Positions 13,278 through 24,651 of a stretch of DNA of 64,000 nucleotides are shown here, piece by piece; the first letter of the stretch is position 1, and every line of letters starts with the position of its first letter. The position numbers were made by a program, and so were the translations under genes. The notes under the pieces are model-generated. The model made no database searches and was not told the origin of the DNA. It was given only the letters and a program-made list of their open reading frames with translations. The stretch covers positions 62,001 to 126,000 of the forward strand of contig JADNYV010000036.1 in the NCBI GenBank assembly GCA_015501055.1, read 5' to 3'. Source of the stretch: Mucidula mucida (taxonomy: Eukaryota > Basidiomycota > Agaricomycetes > Agaricales > Physalacriaceae).

Positions 13278-14034
13278 GGATGCGAGGGTGATTTTGGGGG
13301 AGACGGAGGTCGTGGTGGTAGGACGTCAACAATAAGAGTGCCATGTTCGGCGCTGTCAAGAGAGTATGAGGCAAACCTGTCAATTATGTAACGGCAGGGT
13401 AGGAAGGAAAGGATGAAGCCAAATGGGGAAATGGTGTTCCTGGACAACGTTCGGCATTACGGAGCGAACCTTCCCTTCGACACTTCGGACTTTAACATTG
13501 TGAAAAGGGATAAATGGAGCAGCGGAGAAAAGTCAATGTCAGTAATTACCGCGACAGCTCGCAGTCCACTTCGCCCTTCTCAGCGCACCTAGAGCGGAAC
13601 GAGGACATACACTGGCAGAACTCACAGTGTCACGCCACACGCCATGCCAGCGTACGCTTGCCAGGTCGCACGAATGTCCAATCGCGTCAATCCAGTCATT
13701 TCATTTGAACCCTGCCATCCTTGTGCTTGACGTCGAGCTAGATAGTGGCGTTCTTCTCGCCCTACACGTGTGTTCTAGATTACCGACCGCTGTCAACGTT
13801 GTGATTCGCTATCGGCGTCGTGTTGAATGCCCTGTAATGCGTACTTTAGCTTTACGGTTACTTTTTAGATTACAGCTCCGCTTCCAATTTCATCCAAATC
13901 GCACACGCAGGGTGATGTCTTCGCTAGCGCCTCACCTGGCAGCCTCGACAGACACCAGAATAGCGAGAGATTGACTGCTTCAGTGCATCTGGGCAAAATA
14001 TCATCAAACTAAGCGTGCGGAATCCACAATCCGT
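13278..14034. other. No supported gene
   Basis: Upstream region of the F-box gene. Only short frames without domain signal. Confidence 0.5.
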
Positions 14035-14515
14035 TACCGTTTGCTGCCAGCGTCAACACTCACAGGGAGATATCTACCCATATGCTCCAATGAGACTAGC
14101 CTCATGTAAAAGCACATCTAGGCATCGGGAGCGCGGCAATTTCTCCAGCGTCTCCTGCCAATCTCCTTCACCTTGGCATGGTCTAGGTACATCGTTCTTA
14201 CCGAGTTCAACCATCGGCGTGCTACGATTCAGCAAGTCAAACCCGGACGCAGGGGTGAGAGGGAATTGAACCCCATCGACTGTCCTCCGGGCTTGTTCTG
14301 CTATGTCTAGAGAACGCGGCGAGAAATCGTGACGATGGACAGTTGGACGGAGGGCGCCAACATGATGTCCGCAATCACCAACTTCCAAGACGAAGCTAAC
14401 TGGCGTCGGGGCCCGGGCTGACAGTGTCAGTGGTCTGTTAGTCATTATAAGAAAAGGTAGAGCATCGGACCCCAAGCATATCCAGAATATAGACTCCCGT
14501 CTCCTCAATGTGCGA
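14035..14515 (-). pseudogene. Decayed partial copy of the metallo-beta-lactamase gene
   Basis: This stretch aligns to the 3' third of the intact gene at 17624-18955. The conserved blocks are VSFVLEVGDCGHHVGALRPT (intact copy [20 protein letters not shown]), GFDLLNRSTPMVEL and SLIGAYG. The similarity runs through the intron, but the intact donor GGTAAG is GGTCCG here. The frame also hits a stop at 14074 while nucleotide similarity to the intact copy ([11 protein letters not shown] and onward) continues to about 14035. No copy of the zinc-binding HxHxDH exon is visible upstream. The fragment therefore cannot make an active enzyme. Both copies are on the same strand 3-4 kb apart, suggesting tandem duplication followed by loss. 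Confidence 0.8.
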
Positions 14516-17500
14516 TACGGAGGCGCGTGGCAAACGTTGTTTGGGTCCTAGAACAAAGATCAACGGCGGCGCCGAATGCATACACTGCCCGCCGAAGTCA
14601 AAGTCGCGTCGCTCACGCTGTAGCGACGAAGGAGACAGCGTGGCGAGGGAAGAGACACCACGTTATGCCTGAATAAAAGTACAGCATCCTAGCCTTAATC
14701 CCAGAATGAATTCCAGTTTTATTTGACAAAACCGCACGCTCGCACAACAAGACGAAAAAGGAGAACCAAGACAAATCACGGAGGGTATCCGAAGAAATGG
14801 TGGTGCAGGTCCGGATGGGCTGGGGCTGCCCGGTGTCGGTCAAACTAGATGAGAGAACGAAGATCACGCCTACCAGTTCGCCTGGATGTTACGGTACGAG
14901 AGACCTCGACAAAGGGGAAGTACAAGCTTCCATGAAGTCAAACAAAGTATTGCTTGCCTTGATATTAGGACGTGAAATGTTGCGAGGGGTCTGGTACAAG
15001 AGCGCTGTCACTGGTCAGTTAAGGGAGGTTACAGTACAAGTCAAGAAATCAGTCAAACCAGGTGATCGACGAAAGAGCCGATTTTCTTCAAATCGAGAGG
15101 TAAGACAGGTCTAGAGAAACGTAGCAGAGGAGAAGCGGTAATTTGAATGTTACTTACCTCTTAGGAAACAGATCACTCGGCGCCTGGAGCAATATTCTCA
15201 GTAGAACGTCGACTAGGAAAGACACGCACATACTTGATATAGTACACTGAATAAAGTTGGAATGAATTCGTTCAAAGGTATATGGGAGAAAGGCTGAGAG
15301 CAGTGCATCAGGAGAAATGTGGCGGAAGGAGGAATGTTTTCAACTGTCCCACTTTGTACCACGTTTCCGTGAACGAGCTATTCCAATCATCCGCGCATAT
15401 CCTAGTCCATTTCTTGTCATTCTTTACCGGCCAGCCCTCAATGTTCCAAAAAACCACACAATCCAAAAACCAAGAAACACACCCGGAAACGCCGCTCCCA
15501 GCCGCGATTTGTAGCCATGGCGGTCTTCAAGTCCTCAAGTTCCAGCATTTTGGTGAGTTGGAAGATTGTCCAAGTGCGCGTCTACGCGGATAGAGCCCGT
15601 ATCGTGGGGGTATTGCGGCGGCAAAGAGGGAAAATCAAGTCGAGTCGCCAAGATTGAGACACGCTAAGATTGATGAGCGGCGGAAAGAGATCGCTTGCAG
15701 CGGACAACGATGAAGGTAGCGCGAAGAGATGGTGAGAGTACGAAAACAAGCGCATACAGTAAGCGTGATAGGCACGTGCCGAGCTCAGTTGCCCTTGACG
15801 TTTGACTATCTTTTTGAACTTCTTATCGCCGTTTTGAAGGTATTTTCGATGCCTTTCAATGTGTCAATGAGTTCAAGATGCGGCCAGGCGTAGAGGAAGG
15901 AACACAGTGGGCAAGGGACTTATTAGCGCGTCTCAAATTACAACGGGGGCTTGGTCGGAGAGGCACTCTCTGCTATTGATGTGTTTTCCGCGGCGAAAAA
16001 ACCACCTTCACAAGCTACGACCGATTGTAACGCATCCCGAGTCCTCAGTTATAGTTCCGACGTATTCCTCCGGCCTCAACTTGAACGCATCACGCTAGCT
16101 TTGAACGTGGACCGCAGCTACGCCTACGGATGCAGCGAGGCTTGCATTACACAAGCACTGCAACAGTTCTACGGCACTGCTCATCCCGAGCCTCTACGTC
16201 GCGTCAACTCTTAGATCTTGTTTGACGCCTTTTCAGTCCAATGATTGGACCCAAAGCTAAAGGCTCAGCCCCTCGCTGAATTGACTCTCAGTCGTTTGCA
16301 GCCTCCCCAGATTGCTGCCTGATCACCAGCATTGCGTGTCCCCAGCGCGTTTGTTCGTTTCATTCCTGTTGGAGTTGCATTTCTGACCCGCCTCATAGGT
16401 TCTTTCAACGCCAGGGAAGCCAGGCCACACACCATTCATGGTGATAGCCTCTTGTGGGAGGCAGCACTGAACGGAGAGGTCAACGTGATCTCAAATCTAC
16501 AGAATATTCAAATCAATGAATGTACTGAAAGGCATAGAAGATTCCGGAGCACTTAGCACAACGACGAAACCCATTGCGGACCCTTTGATACTGGACGACA
16601 TCGTTACAAAGTGTGGGCACCTATAGGTATCGGCTGTCTTCTTCCTTTGAATCGCGCTTTACAGTCGTTGTTTTCCAGTGTCTGCGAACGATACTCAAGA
16701 AATCAATTCAATTTGACTTTTATGAAGATTTCAATTTAATAAACGTCGCTTCGCTGGGAATCCGAAGGGCGTGCGACTGGCTGTTTGGACGGGCGATTCA
16801 CGAGAAGCTCAAGCTATCGATGTTGCGCCTACACCCATACATCGTGAGTCCATTTTATCGATTGTCACCGAGTCGGAATGCTCACCCAGGCGGCCCAGTG
16901 GCACAACCAGAGCCGCTGCCGGTGACGAGAATTGGGCCATGTAAGGGGCAACCATTCTGCCCGCCAGACTCGTAGAAGTTGGTTTGGTTGGGGACACCGG
17001 AGTAGCTGATGGATTTCACAGAGATGCCGTTGCCGAGGAAGACGCATTCGCCGGGGGTCACGCCGGGGCTCCTCGCGATGACAGAGCACAGTTTGCGCAG
17101 TGGAAGCCCACAAAGGATATCTTCGTCTGCCACACAGCACATCCATCGTTCCTGGCACAAAATACGAGCCACGGCTGCCGTCCCCCAATCCGTCAGCTAT
17201 CGCGTAGCCTACTTGCCACGGCGAGTCCACCACGTCTACGCCGCCCCGTTCCTTGCCGTTGCCTGTAGCTCGTTGGGGAGATAGAAAAGTGATAGACCTC
17301 AGATACGATGATGGTCCAGTGCCGTCGATGCCTGGCCTACTGGGTGATATTCAAGGGTCCATTGGATAGCGGTAAGGGGATCTGTCGTGGTCGTGGTTAC
17401 AGAATAGCATAAGAGAAATCCAAAGGGCATCGACGTAGTCCAAGTCCAAGTGCCGTTCCCAACACGTGACGCACCTCGCAGCTGTGAATTCGCGTTAACG

Positions 17501-17623
17501 CTGACAGCGAAGTATAGACTTGATGGATGCGCCATATACCTTTGTAACAGCTATATACTAAAACGTAGCCTGCCCAAATATCGGAAGTACCTCTAAATTG
17601 CGGTCACTACTCATAGTCCAAAT
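14516..17623. other. Gene-poor spacer with one weak Cys-containing frame
   Basis: No confident gene. On the minus strand at 16882-17172 a frame of about 96 codons contains several cysteines (CCVADEDILCG, LCSVIA, GECVFLGNG, QNGCP, SGCATGPPG). It resembles a small secreted protein, but the frame upstream is broken by stops and I cannot attach a signal peptide. It may be a relic. The rest holds only short frames. Confidence 0.35.
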
Positions 17624-18955
17624 CTATTTGCCCTCCGCTTTCAACTTTGGTCCAAATCGCCACCCTTTATGCCCTTCCTTCATAAGCCCCCACATCAACA
17701 TCTCCTTCATCCCCTTTGCCTGCCAATCGTCAACACTCGCCGGAAAGAGATCTATCCCATGTTCCCCGACGAGACTAACATCATGTGCAAGCAAAGTCAA
17801 GACGTCCGGATGAGCGTCCATGGCAGCAAGTCTCCCCAACGTCTCCTTCGCCTCGGCACAGTCCACGTACATCGACTCCTTGAGTTCAAGCATTGGCGTA
17901 GTACGTTTCATCAAGTCAAAACCGTCCGCATTGTTCGCATGGAATTGCGTTACATCTACAGTCGTTCGGGCTTGTTTGGCGATGTCTGAAGGACACGGCG
18001 AGAAGAGGTGATGATAGACCGTAGGACGGAGGTCGCCGACGTGGTGGCAGCAGTCACCTCCCAGCAAGACAAAGCTACTTGGGGTGACGCGCGCGAGGGC
18101 GGACATATGTCCCGGGCAGTGCTATACTGGTCGGTCAGTCGCTATTTGAAGAGAAGGTAGAACATCTTACCCCAGGCGTATCTAGAAGATAGAAGCTTCC
18201 GTCTCCAAAGTAGTCCAAAGCATCCAAGTCGCCAATTTTATTCGACGACGCCGCAAAAGAAAGTTTTCTGAGAGCACGGTTTCTGGATTGATGAACTCAT
18301 ATGAGAGAGAGAAAAACATGGGACAATGACGGAAGACGTACGCGAAATCACTCTCAAGGAGAAGCGAGTCTTCCTTGGACGGGTAGGTCCGCACGTCAGT
18401 GTCTTCGTGGATGACAAGCTCCGTCGTGGACGGGAACGTCGACATATCGCCAGTGTGGTCGTTGTGATAATGGCTAGTAGATGTATTCAGTAACCTCATC
18501 AAAATCGACATGAAAGAAAAAGCAAAAGGTACCTCCACACTACCGCCTTGACACTGTCCAGCTCTATCCCGCCTTCCCTGAGCTGGGTCGCCACATCCTT
18601 CTCCGGCGATGTCATCTTACCACCCATGGGCTCCCTGGCCTTCCACTTGGCGTGGAACGCCGGCGGGAGCTGAGTGATGTCAGCGCGCGTGCCGAGGTCG
18701 AACATGATCCTCTCCATATTGCCTTTAACGTCTAAACGTGATTTAGTGGGACTGCGTCTCCAGTGTGGCGTAGCCTGATTACTCACCATGCTCGATTAGA
18801 TACGCCATCACCGGTAAAGTCTCGAGCTCATACCCTTGGACTACGGGAGAGAAGAAAAGAGATACTGGGACGATGATGGATCCAACCTGAATGGCCCGCA
18901 CGGAAACGGTCGCGCCAGTAGGACTGACGGGAAGAACTGGGAGGACCGGCGACAT
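17624..18955 (-). CDS. Metallo-beta-lactamase-fold hydrolase (lactonase-like)
   Basis: Five exons (18955-18787, 18731-18533, 18473-18342, 18282-18171, 18121-17624) join in phase to 369 residues. The Zn-binding motif [10 protein letters not shown] (HxHxDH) straddles the start of exon 3. [20 protein letters not shown] gives the third His region and [11 protein letters not shown] the Asp/His region. The order matches the fungal branch related to N-acyl-homoserine lactonases (AiiA-like), which open lactone rings; the true substrate is unknown. Each intron has a standard donor (GTGAGT, GTACCT, GTACGT, GTAAGA). The intron 3 acceptor CCAG at 18286-18283 was chosen because the nearer ATGAG gives a stop. 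There is no clear secretion signal. A broken paralogue lies downstream at 14.0-14.5 kb. Confidence 0.85.
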
Positions 18956-20061
18956 TGTGTGCCAGCTGATGAATGAACGTATTCAAGACCAACGTATTTA
19001 TACAACTGGTTATCGCTTTCCTGAAGAGTCGGATTCAGAGCGCTGCAAAGACTAGAAACCGTCGGGTATCTCGACTCTAGCCATCCGGTCTGTGGGAAGC
19101 CGCAATGCCTTGACAAGAATACCCAGGGGTCGTTCTCTGGGAGAGACCGCCCGGAAAAGTCTGACCAGACCAGACCACTACGAGTATGGGTGTGCACCAT
19201 GATGTAGGATTAGACAGAGTCGGAGCGATCTACCTCTATGTCAGGATTGAGAAAGGTCTCTATCAGCATTGTGTCAATGCTAAAAACAGCATGTCAGGCG
19301 AAAAAAATTTACTCATAGGTTGGAGAAGACCTTCTTTGCAATGGGTGGCAAGCTGAACCGGAGATGGAAGTCGACAGTGGAATACATGCAACAAAGCCAT
19401 GTTGCTATGTTAAGACGGTTCAATTTGGAGTCTGGGAGAGAGAGCTTTATATGCAGGTTGATTTCTGCGCAGAAGGCAATCACGCTGCACATAATGAAAG
19501 CTCACCTGGCGTATACAAAGGAGCCACCGAAATACTTAAGTCAAAAAGGAATGGGTCGTCGAGATTCGTGATGATCCTGCTATGAAGACAAGGCATTCAA
19601 AAAGGACTAGAAAATCACTGTAACTGTAAGCATACACGTCAAAATTCGATGTCCGTCTAAAATCCTGAGAAAAGGAGGAGTGAAGGACCAGTATAGTAGC
19701 TTGCCCAGCCCATGGTCCATGTTCAAAGAATGATGATGGTGACCGTAGAACAAAGAAAAACAATCGTGCCGCCATCATGCCAGCATTGACAATAAAGATA
19801 TCGCCGAACCTGTACACACAAAGTAGTAAATCATGAAAGAAACCACGCTGCAAACTTGCTCCTCTTCCGCCATGCATCCGCCGACTTTCAGAATCAACGC
19901 AGAAACGACAGCCACACACAAAGGATGCACCTGTGGGCAGTGTGAACTGGGCGGGTGGCTCTCTCCACGCATGCTCTATCAACTCCAAAGCACGTCCATC
20001 CTTCCCGTCTTTCACAAATTCTCAATAGCTTACAGCCCAAGCCCATCGCGCAACCGACGCC
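18956..20061. other. Divergent intergenic region
   Basis: About 1.1 kb between divergently transcribed genes. A minus frame at 19536-20015 (159 codons) has no domain and overlaps the likely promoter of the next gene, so I do not call it. Confidence 0.45.
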
Positions 20062-20673
20062 ATGTCCAAAGCCACACAACTCGAGCGCATCGACCTGCTC
20101 CCATACTTAAACTTCATCCCTCCCTCAATCTACGCGCGGCACCTCCACTGCGGCTTCTACCGCGGCTTCATCTCCGTCTTCCACACCGCCCGTGAACTCC
20201 TCTTGAGCTTACCCACTCCAACGATCAATGCAGCGATCCTCAAAGCGCATGCCCCTCGGAACTCGGAAACAGCCTACTTCTTCAGTAAAGGTGGAAGGGC
20301 GGAGCACGTCCTAGATGCTATCATATATAACGCGGAGGCGCGCGTAGAGGAGGACGAATATAATAGGCAACTACCTCCATGCAGGAATGATCAGAACTTT
20401 GAGATTATGAGAACGAAGATGGGATTATCATGGGGCCCGTATCATCATGTAGAATGCGACGGGGAGGGTTGGGAGGCAAGCGATGATGTAGTAACTGGAC
20501 GCAACGACATAGATGGAAAGGCGTCTGATGTTCCGCACAAGCCTCCTGCTTGGGATTGGGAAGATGTGATAGACTGGGGAGAGGGTATGAATGCATCAGA
20601 GATAGAGGCGTCCGATCGGGCGTTGCACGAATTAAATGCATTCCTGGAGCAATTGCTGCCGGGCATATGCTGA
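20062..20673 (+). CDS. Hypothetical protein, single exon, duplicated 3' end
   Basis: An uninterrupted frame of 203 codons. The first 60 residues are hydrophobic/aromatic (LLPYLNFIPPSIYARHLHCG). The centre is charged, and the last 70 are acidic with two Trp-rich spots (AWDWEDVIDWGEGMNASE). I do not recognise a family. The last 50 or so residues and the 3' flank are clearly related to the gene at 22212-23017 (shared DVPxKPPAxD, IDWGEGMNASE and EASDRALHE), while the 5' parts differ. This points to a duplicated terminal segment. Codon use and the lack of stops support a real gene. Confidence 0.5.
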   Translation: MSKATQLERIDLLPYLNFIPPSIYARHLHCGFYRGFISVFHTARELLLSLPTPTINAAILKAHAPRNSETAYFFSKGGRAEHVLDAIIYNAEARVEEDEYNRQLPPCRNDQNFEIMRTKMGLSWGPYHHVECDGEGWEASDDVVTGRNDIDGKASDVPHKPPAWDWEDVIDWGEGMNASEIEASDRALHELNAFLEQLLPGIC

Positions 20674-20779
20674 ACAGTGTTCATTTCCAACGATCCGTAC
20701 ATATGATTTGAACTTAATGCTAGATTATTCCTAGGAAGATATCAGGTTATGTCCACTTCAATTATTACGCCCATACCTT

Positions 20780-21959
20780 CTAATTCTTCATCGCCACAAT
20801 CACATCCCTTCCCACCAAATTTGGCAGGGCCCTCTTGTCGGGGAGCACCACGCCCTCTTTCGCCTCAGGACTCATCATCGTCTCCTTGCTGTAATACCCC
20901 TCCCACAGCCGTCCCTCAACGAGATGTCCGTTCAAGAGCAGGAACCGTAGGAAATCCGAATCGCTTGGAGCGGCAGTGTCGGGCATATTGCGTATCCCGA
21001 GATGCACAACTTGAATCCAAAAGTAGGTCATTGTAACATGGAACTTGCGTCCGTTCGAAAGTGGGCTCTGCGCGATGAAGCGTTCGATCCCGTCAAAGAT
21101 CAGGTTCTTCCCTGCGGTGGCGTAAACGTTGATTCAGAGTGGCACAGTACTTGACATACCTTTCTGGCGCCCAAACGTTGTCAAAATCACATAGGCAATG
21201 CGGATGTGCGTGTAGTGATCCCATGAAGAGAGCGTTACGTTTTGAAATTGCTCGAGGAAGTCAATTGCTGGAACGTCTGTCTCGGTACGCGCCAACCAGG
21301 AGCTGAGAGTATGCGTGTCTGATAGGGGATCTTTCGGAGGCTTGGGAATCACATCAACAGACGGCGACATGGCGTGGATGAGCCAAGTGAAAGCGTCTTC
21401 AAGGTTAACGTCCACCTGGCGCTTGAGCAAGACCCCAAAGACGAAAGCATTTCGCCCCTTGAGACGAGGAGCAAATTTGGCACGTATCGTGTCCACAAGG
21501 AGGGCGTTTGGTAGATCTTGTTTGGTAGCTAAGCTATAGCTTTAAATGAGGACGGCACGACATGGGAGAGAAAAGAAATGCATACATCAGAACAGGCTTC
21601 TCGACGTCCATCGGTTCAACAATCTTTCCAAACTCCTCAACGCTCTCGTCAAACCGCAGCGTGTCCGAGCTATCCACCAGCCAGACCACGCCTGCTGCCT
21701 GGTCTGTATAATACCGCAGCATGCCATACAGATACTGGATTCCGCATCCCGTGCCGACGTCCCACAGCGTCAATTTCTTCTTGCCAAATGCGACGGTCTC
21801 GACGTTGAAGCCGATGGTGGGTATAGTCGTAATTTCGCTACCGGGTAGTTTCAAGTTATATAGGAGGGTAGTTTTGCCGCTGTAGTCGAGCCCGAGGATG
21901 ACGACGGTGTGCTCGTTGGCGGCGCTGGGAAAGTAACGCGAAATGAAAGAGGGCAGCAT
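20780..21959 (-). CDS. ARF-family small GTPase fused to a C-terminal domain of unknown function
   Basis: Three exons (21959-21586, 21533-21160, 21111-20780) join in phase to 359 residues, about twice the length of a normal ARF. The GTPase half has G1 GLDYSGKTT (about 23-31), switch I TIPTIGFNVETV, G3 WDVGTG and G4 ATKQDLPNAL. G1 has Tyr-Ser where ARF1 has Ala-Ala, G3 ends GTG instead of GGQ so the usual catalytic Gln is missing, and G4 has Thr instead of Asn. There is no N-terminal myristoylation Gly (it starts MLPSFIS). The C-terminal half (from about residue 180) has aromatic-rich helices such as FLEQFQNVTLSSWDHYTHIR and MTYFWIQVVHLG, which I do not recognise. It is likely a membrane-traffic or signalling GTPase with slow or absent hydrolysis; the function is inferred. 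Confidence 0.8.
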
Positions 21960-22211
21960 GTTGCTTTGTGATTCGTGAATGCGCTTCTTAAGGAGAAGAT
22001 GGCGAGCGTGTTAACACGTTGAAGGTGACGCGTTGACATTTTGACAGCGCAGAGCAACGTATGACAGAGCGTGATTGCCAAAGCCTGTTGCTCTCGGGGA
22101 CGCGGACAGTAAAGTCAACATGATGGCGCAGTTGAGAAGAGCAAGGTTGCCAAAATCGGTCATTCCAGTACCACGTGCGCCGTATTTCTCTGGAATTTAT
22201 CTCTTGCCACC

Positions 22212-23017
22212 ATGTCAACGTCAGAGGCGCTGTGGGAGGCTGCCAAGGCGCTCAATCCCGACAGACGTAGCAAGCGCTCCATCCGTACTAGCTCCCCCAG
22301 CGCCTCAACCATCAAGAGGCGTGAGCAAGTCGCAACTCTGGCTCCTCCTTCCAGTGATAAACTGACTTGCAAACATTTATCAGGCGAGAAAATTCTGTCG
22401 CTTTTGAGGAGTTTAAGCTTCGGGAGCGTGAGCGTGGAAAGTTTCGACGAGCTGCCCTCCGTAAGGAGAAGCTTCACCCCGATGTAGTGTCTACATCCCG
22501 GAGTCCGTCGCCCCTCCCTGATGCCTCTATATCATTGTCTGCTCCTCTTATCTCGCCCGTTGACTGTGTATAACGGGTAGAGAAAGCTACGTTTTAGCAT
22601 CGCAGAGTCAAGAAGTACAGTTAACTGTATGTCACCTTCGCATGTCATAAACTCACTACCATTTCATAGAATGAGCCGCATGTTAACTTAGATCGAGTTG
22701 ACCAAGATCTTGAGAGACGTATACGTATCTCTGATGCGGAACTTCAAAGCCCGAGGTCGTTTACCGTTGAAGGTCCTGCACTTGAAGAATCCGCCTCTTT
22801 CGTGGAAGAGGACTGGGAGGCGGCCAATAGTGTAGGAGTTAGGCAGAGCAACATTGCTATGAATGTGTCTGATGTTCCGTACAAGCCGCCTGCCTTGGAT
22901 TTGGGAGATATGATAGATTGGGGCGAGGGTATGAATGCATCAGAGATGGAGGCGTCCGATCGCGCGTTGCACGAGGTGAATAAAATCCTGGAGCAATTGC
23001 TTCCGGACGTATCTTAA
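22212..23017 (+). CDS. Hypothetical charged protein, paralogous 3' end
   Basis: The gene starts 252 bp from the divergent GTPase gene, so the two may share a promoter. Exon 1 (22212-22319 or so) encodes MSTSEALWEAAKALNPDRRS. Exon 2 carries EEFKLRERERGKFRRAALRK and ends at 22567. A short exon (SSQSQEVQLT) ends just before GTATGTCACC, and the last exon, beginning NEPHVNLDRV, ends at 23017. The first junction is uncertain: the strong donor GTGAGC needs a weak acceptor (AGGCGAG) to hold the frame. The last 50 or so residues match the gene at 20062-20673. No family recognised; the basic/acidic make-up suggests a nuclear or scaffold protein, which is only a guess. Confidence 0.45.
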
Positions 23018-23919
23018 ACAGTTTTTATTTCCAGCGATTCTTGCATATATTTGGTGTGAATGCTAGGGTTTTACCAGAGGGGTTTATGAGAATGTTTATC
23101 AGTTTACATGTATCAATATACTCTACAGAGCCATCCATAAGATCTACATACAAGTACTTGTCATGCCGTATCATCAGTCTGTCTGGGAGAGACTACATAA
23201 GATCCATGTTTCAATCACCACTATCACTATCAGCCATAAGGTAGTTCTCTTTGTCGTCAGAAGCCAAGTTGCTAGACAGAATGCTAGTACTCTCAACCTC
23301 TATAACCTTCTTAATCTCATCAAAATCTTTAGGATTCACAAAGCCCCAGGCCCCTCCTGAGCACTGCCCATACCAGTATTTACCAAAAGGTGCGGAATGA
23401 CCAGAATGAAGAATATGAACAACGTCCCTGGAATTGTACGACAATAGAGGGCACTTGAGGTTGGATGCCTCCATTGAAGATGCACAAAAATTGTGTTTGG
23501 CCAGAAGGTGTGTGTCCAGTCCGTCCCACTGATCCTCCGGACTATGTGTTCTTACTTCCTGCATCTTCCTCTTCGAGTCTTCCTCAACAACGTCAACATG
23601 CATCAGCAAAACATAACCCACATATCCCGATTCCCATGTCATCCCATGAATGCCAGAGATGTGAATAATATCCCCAAGAGAAAAGGAAAGGTAAAACCCT
23701 CCCGGCCAGTTGACAAACTCTAACTTTGCTCATGTTTGGAAATTGATAAAGTGCCATCTGTCTTTGATAGATAGAGCTGAGGATCTTCTTTCCATTGTCC
23801 GCTAGTAATGTGCAAAACAGGTCAAAGTGCGATAATGGCAAGGCAGAGGCTTTCCGAAATGAAACATTGTGAAGGCATTTCTACGGATTAGAAACATCCT
23901 CCGCCGCCAGAGAGTATCA
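23018..23919. other. Unresolved AT-richer region
   Basis: Minus-strand frames at 23211-23642 (143 codons) and 23593-23841 overlap in different phases. They could be exons of a low-conservation gene, but no junction joins them cleanly and I recognise no domain. Confidence 0.35.
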
Positions 23920-24651
23920 ATGCCAACTAGAGACCTCAACGAGTAATACTCGGATCAGACCCGCGATCCGAGAGCCGAGTACTCGAGGCCAAAAGGGCAT
24001 ACTCGTGATCCGGAACTTACTCAATCCGCGCTGACTCGCGGGTCAAACGAGTTGAGTACTCAAAGACGATCCGGATCAGTAACAAGTTGCAAATACTCGC
24101 GGATCAAGCTACATAATATTGTAATAAAACTGTACATAAACGACCACTTTGTAATAACTACTCATCAGATTTACCTTTTATCTTCACGCACTATATCGGC
24201 AACTTCTTCCAGGTGTTCGGACGTCCACCTCGGCTTCTCATGAATCTCCCATTCCAGCCTGAGACAACTTTGGTGCTGCCAGCAGTTTATGACCAGCACG
24301 TAGGTGATGACAAGTGGCTACCGAGGGCGGCTCGTTTCTTGACTGTTGAGTAGGCGCGGGCTATGGGACATTTTGTATTGTATATTGTTAGGCCAGCGGA
24401 CCTTATATTCAAAAAATTTCATGTATCAGAATGTATTTTTTTTTTGGTCGCAGATACTACAATTAGGTGCGAGTCAGTGCGAGTACTCATAACGAGTATT
24501 CACCGCTCAGATGCCCTACTTGCGATCCGTTTATGACCCGACTCGCTATTGATCCGCGGATCAAACGAGTCGAGTAGCCGAGATCCCCGGCCGGATCAAG
24601 TACTCGAGTTTCCGCGTGACCCGGAAACTTGTTGAGGTCTCTAATGCCAAC
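23920..24651. mobile_element. Non-autonomous hAT-type MITE with 8-bp target duplication
   Basis: The element spans 23928-24643 (716 bp). Its ends are inverted repeats, TAGAGACCTCAAC on the left and GTTGAGGTCTCTA on the right. The 8-bp sequence ATGCCAAC directly flanks both ends (23920-23927 and 24644-24651), which is the hAT superfamily signature. Within about 180 bp of each end are many copies, in both orientations, of short words built on ACTCG/CGAGT and GATCCG/CGGATC, typical of subterminal transposase-binding sites. The centre is AT-rich and has no transposase frame, so it depends on an enzyme elsewhere. The intact target duplication suggests a fairly recent insertion. Confidence 0.88.

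Noticed and set aside
19536..20015. Minus-strand frame of 159 codons
   Set aside because: Lies in the probable promoter of the gene at 20062, no domain or junctions.
23930..24640. Dispersed ACTCG words as a CRISPR or satellite array
   Set aside because: The repeats are irregular, in both orientations and confined to the ends of an element with 8-bp target duplication, as expected for hAT subterminal sites.
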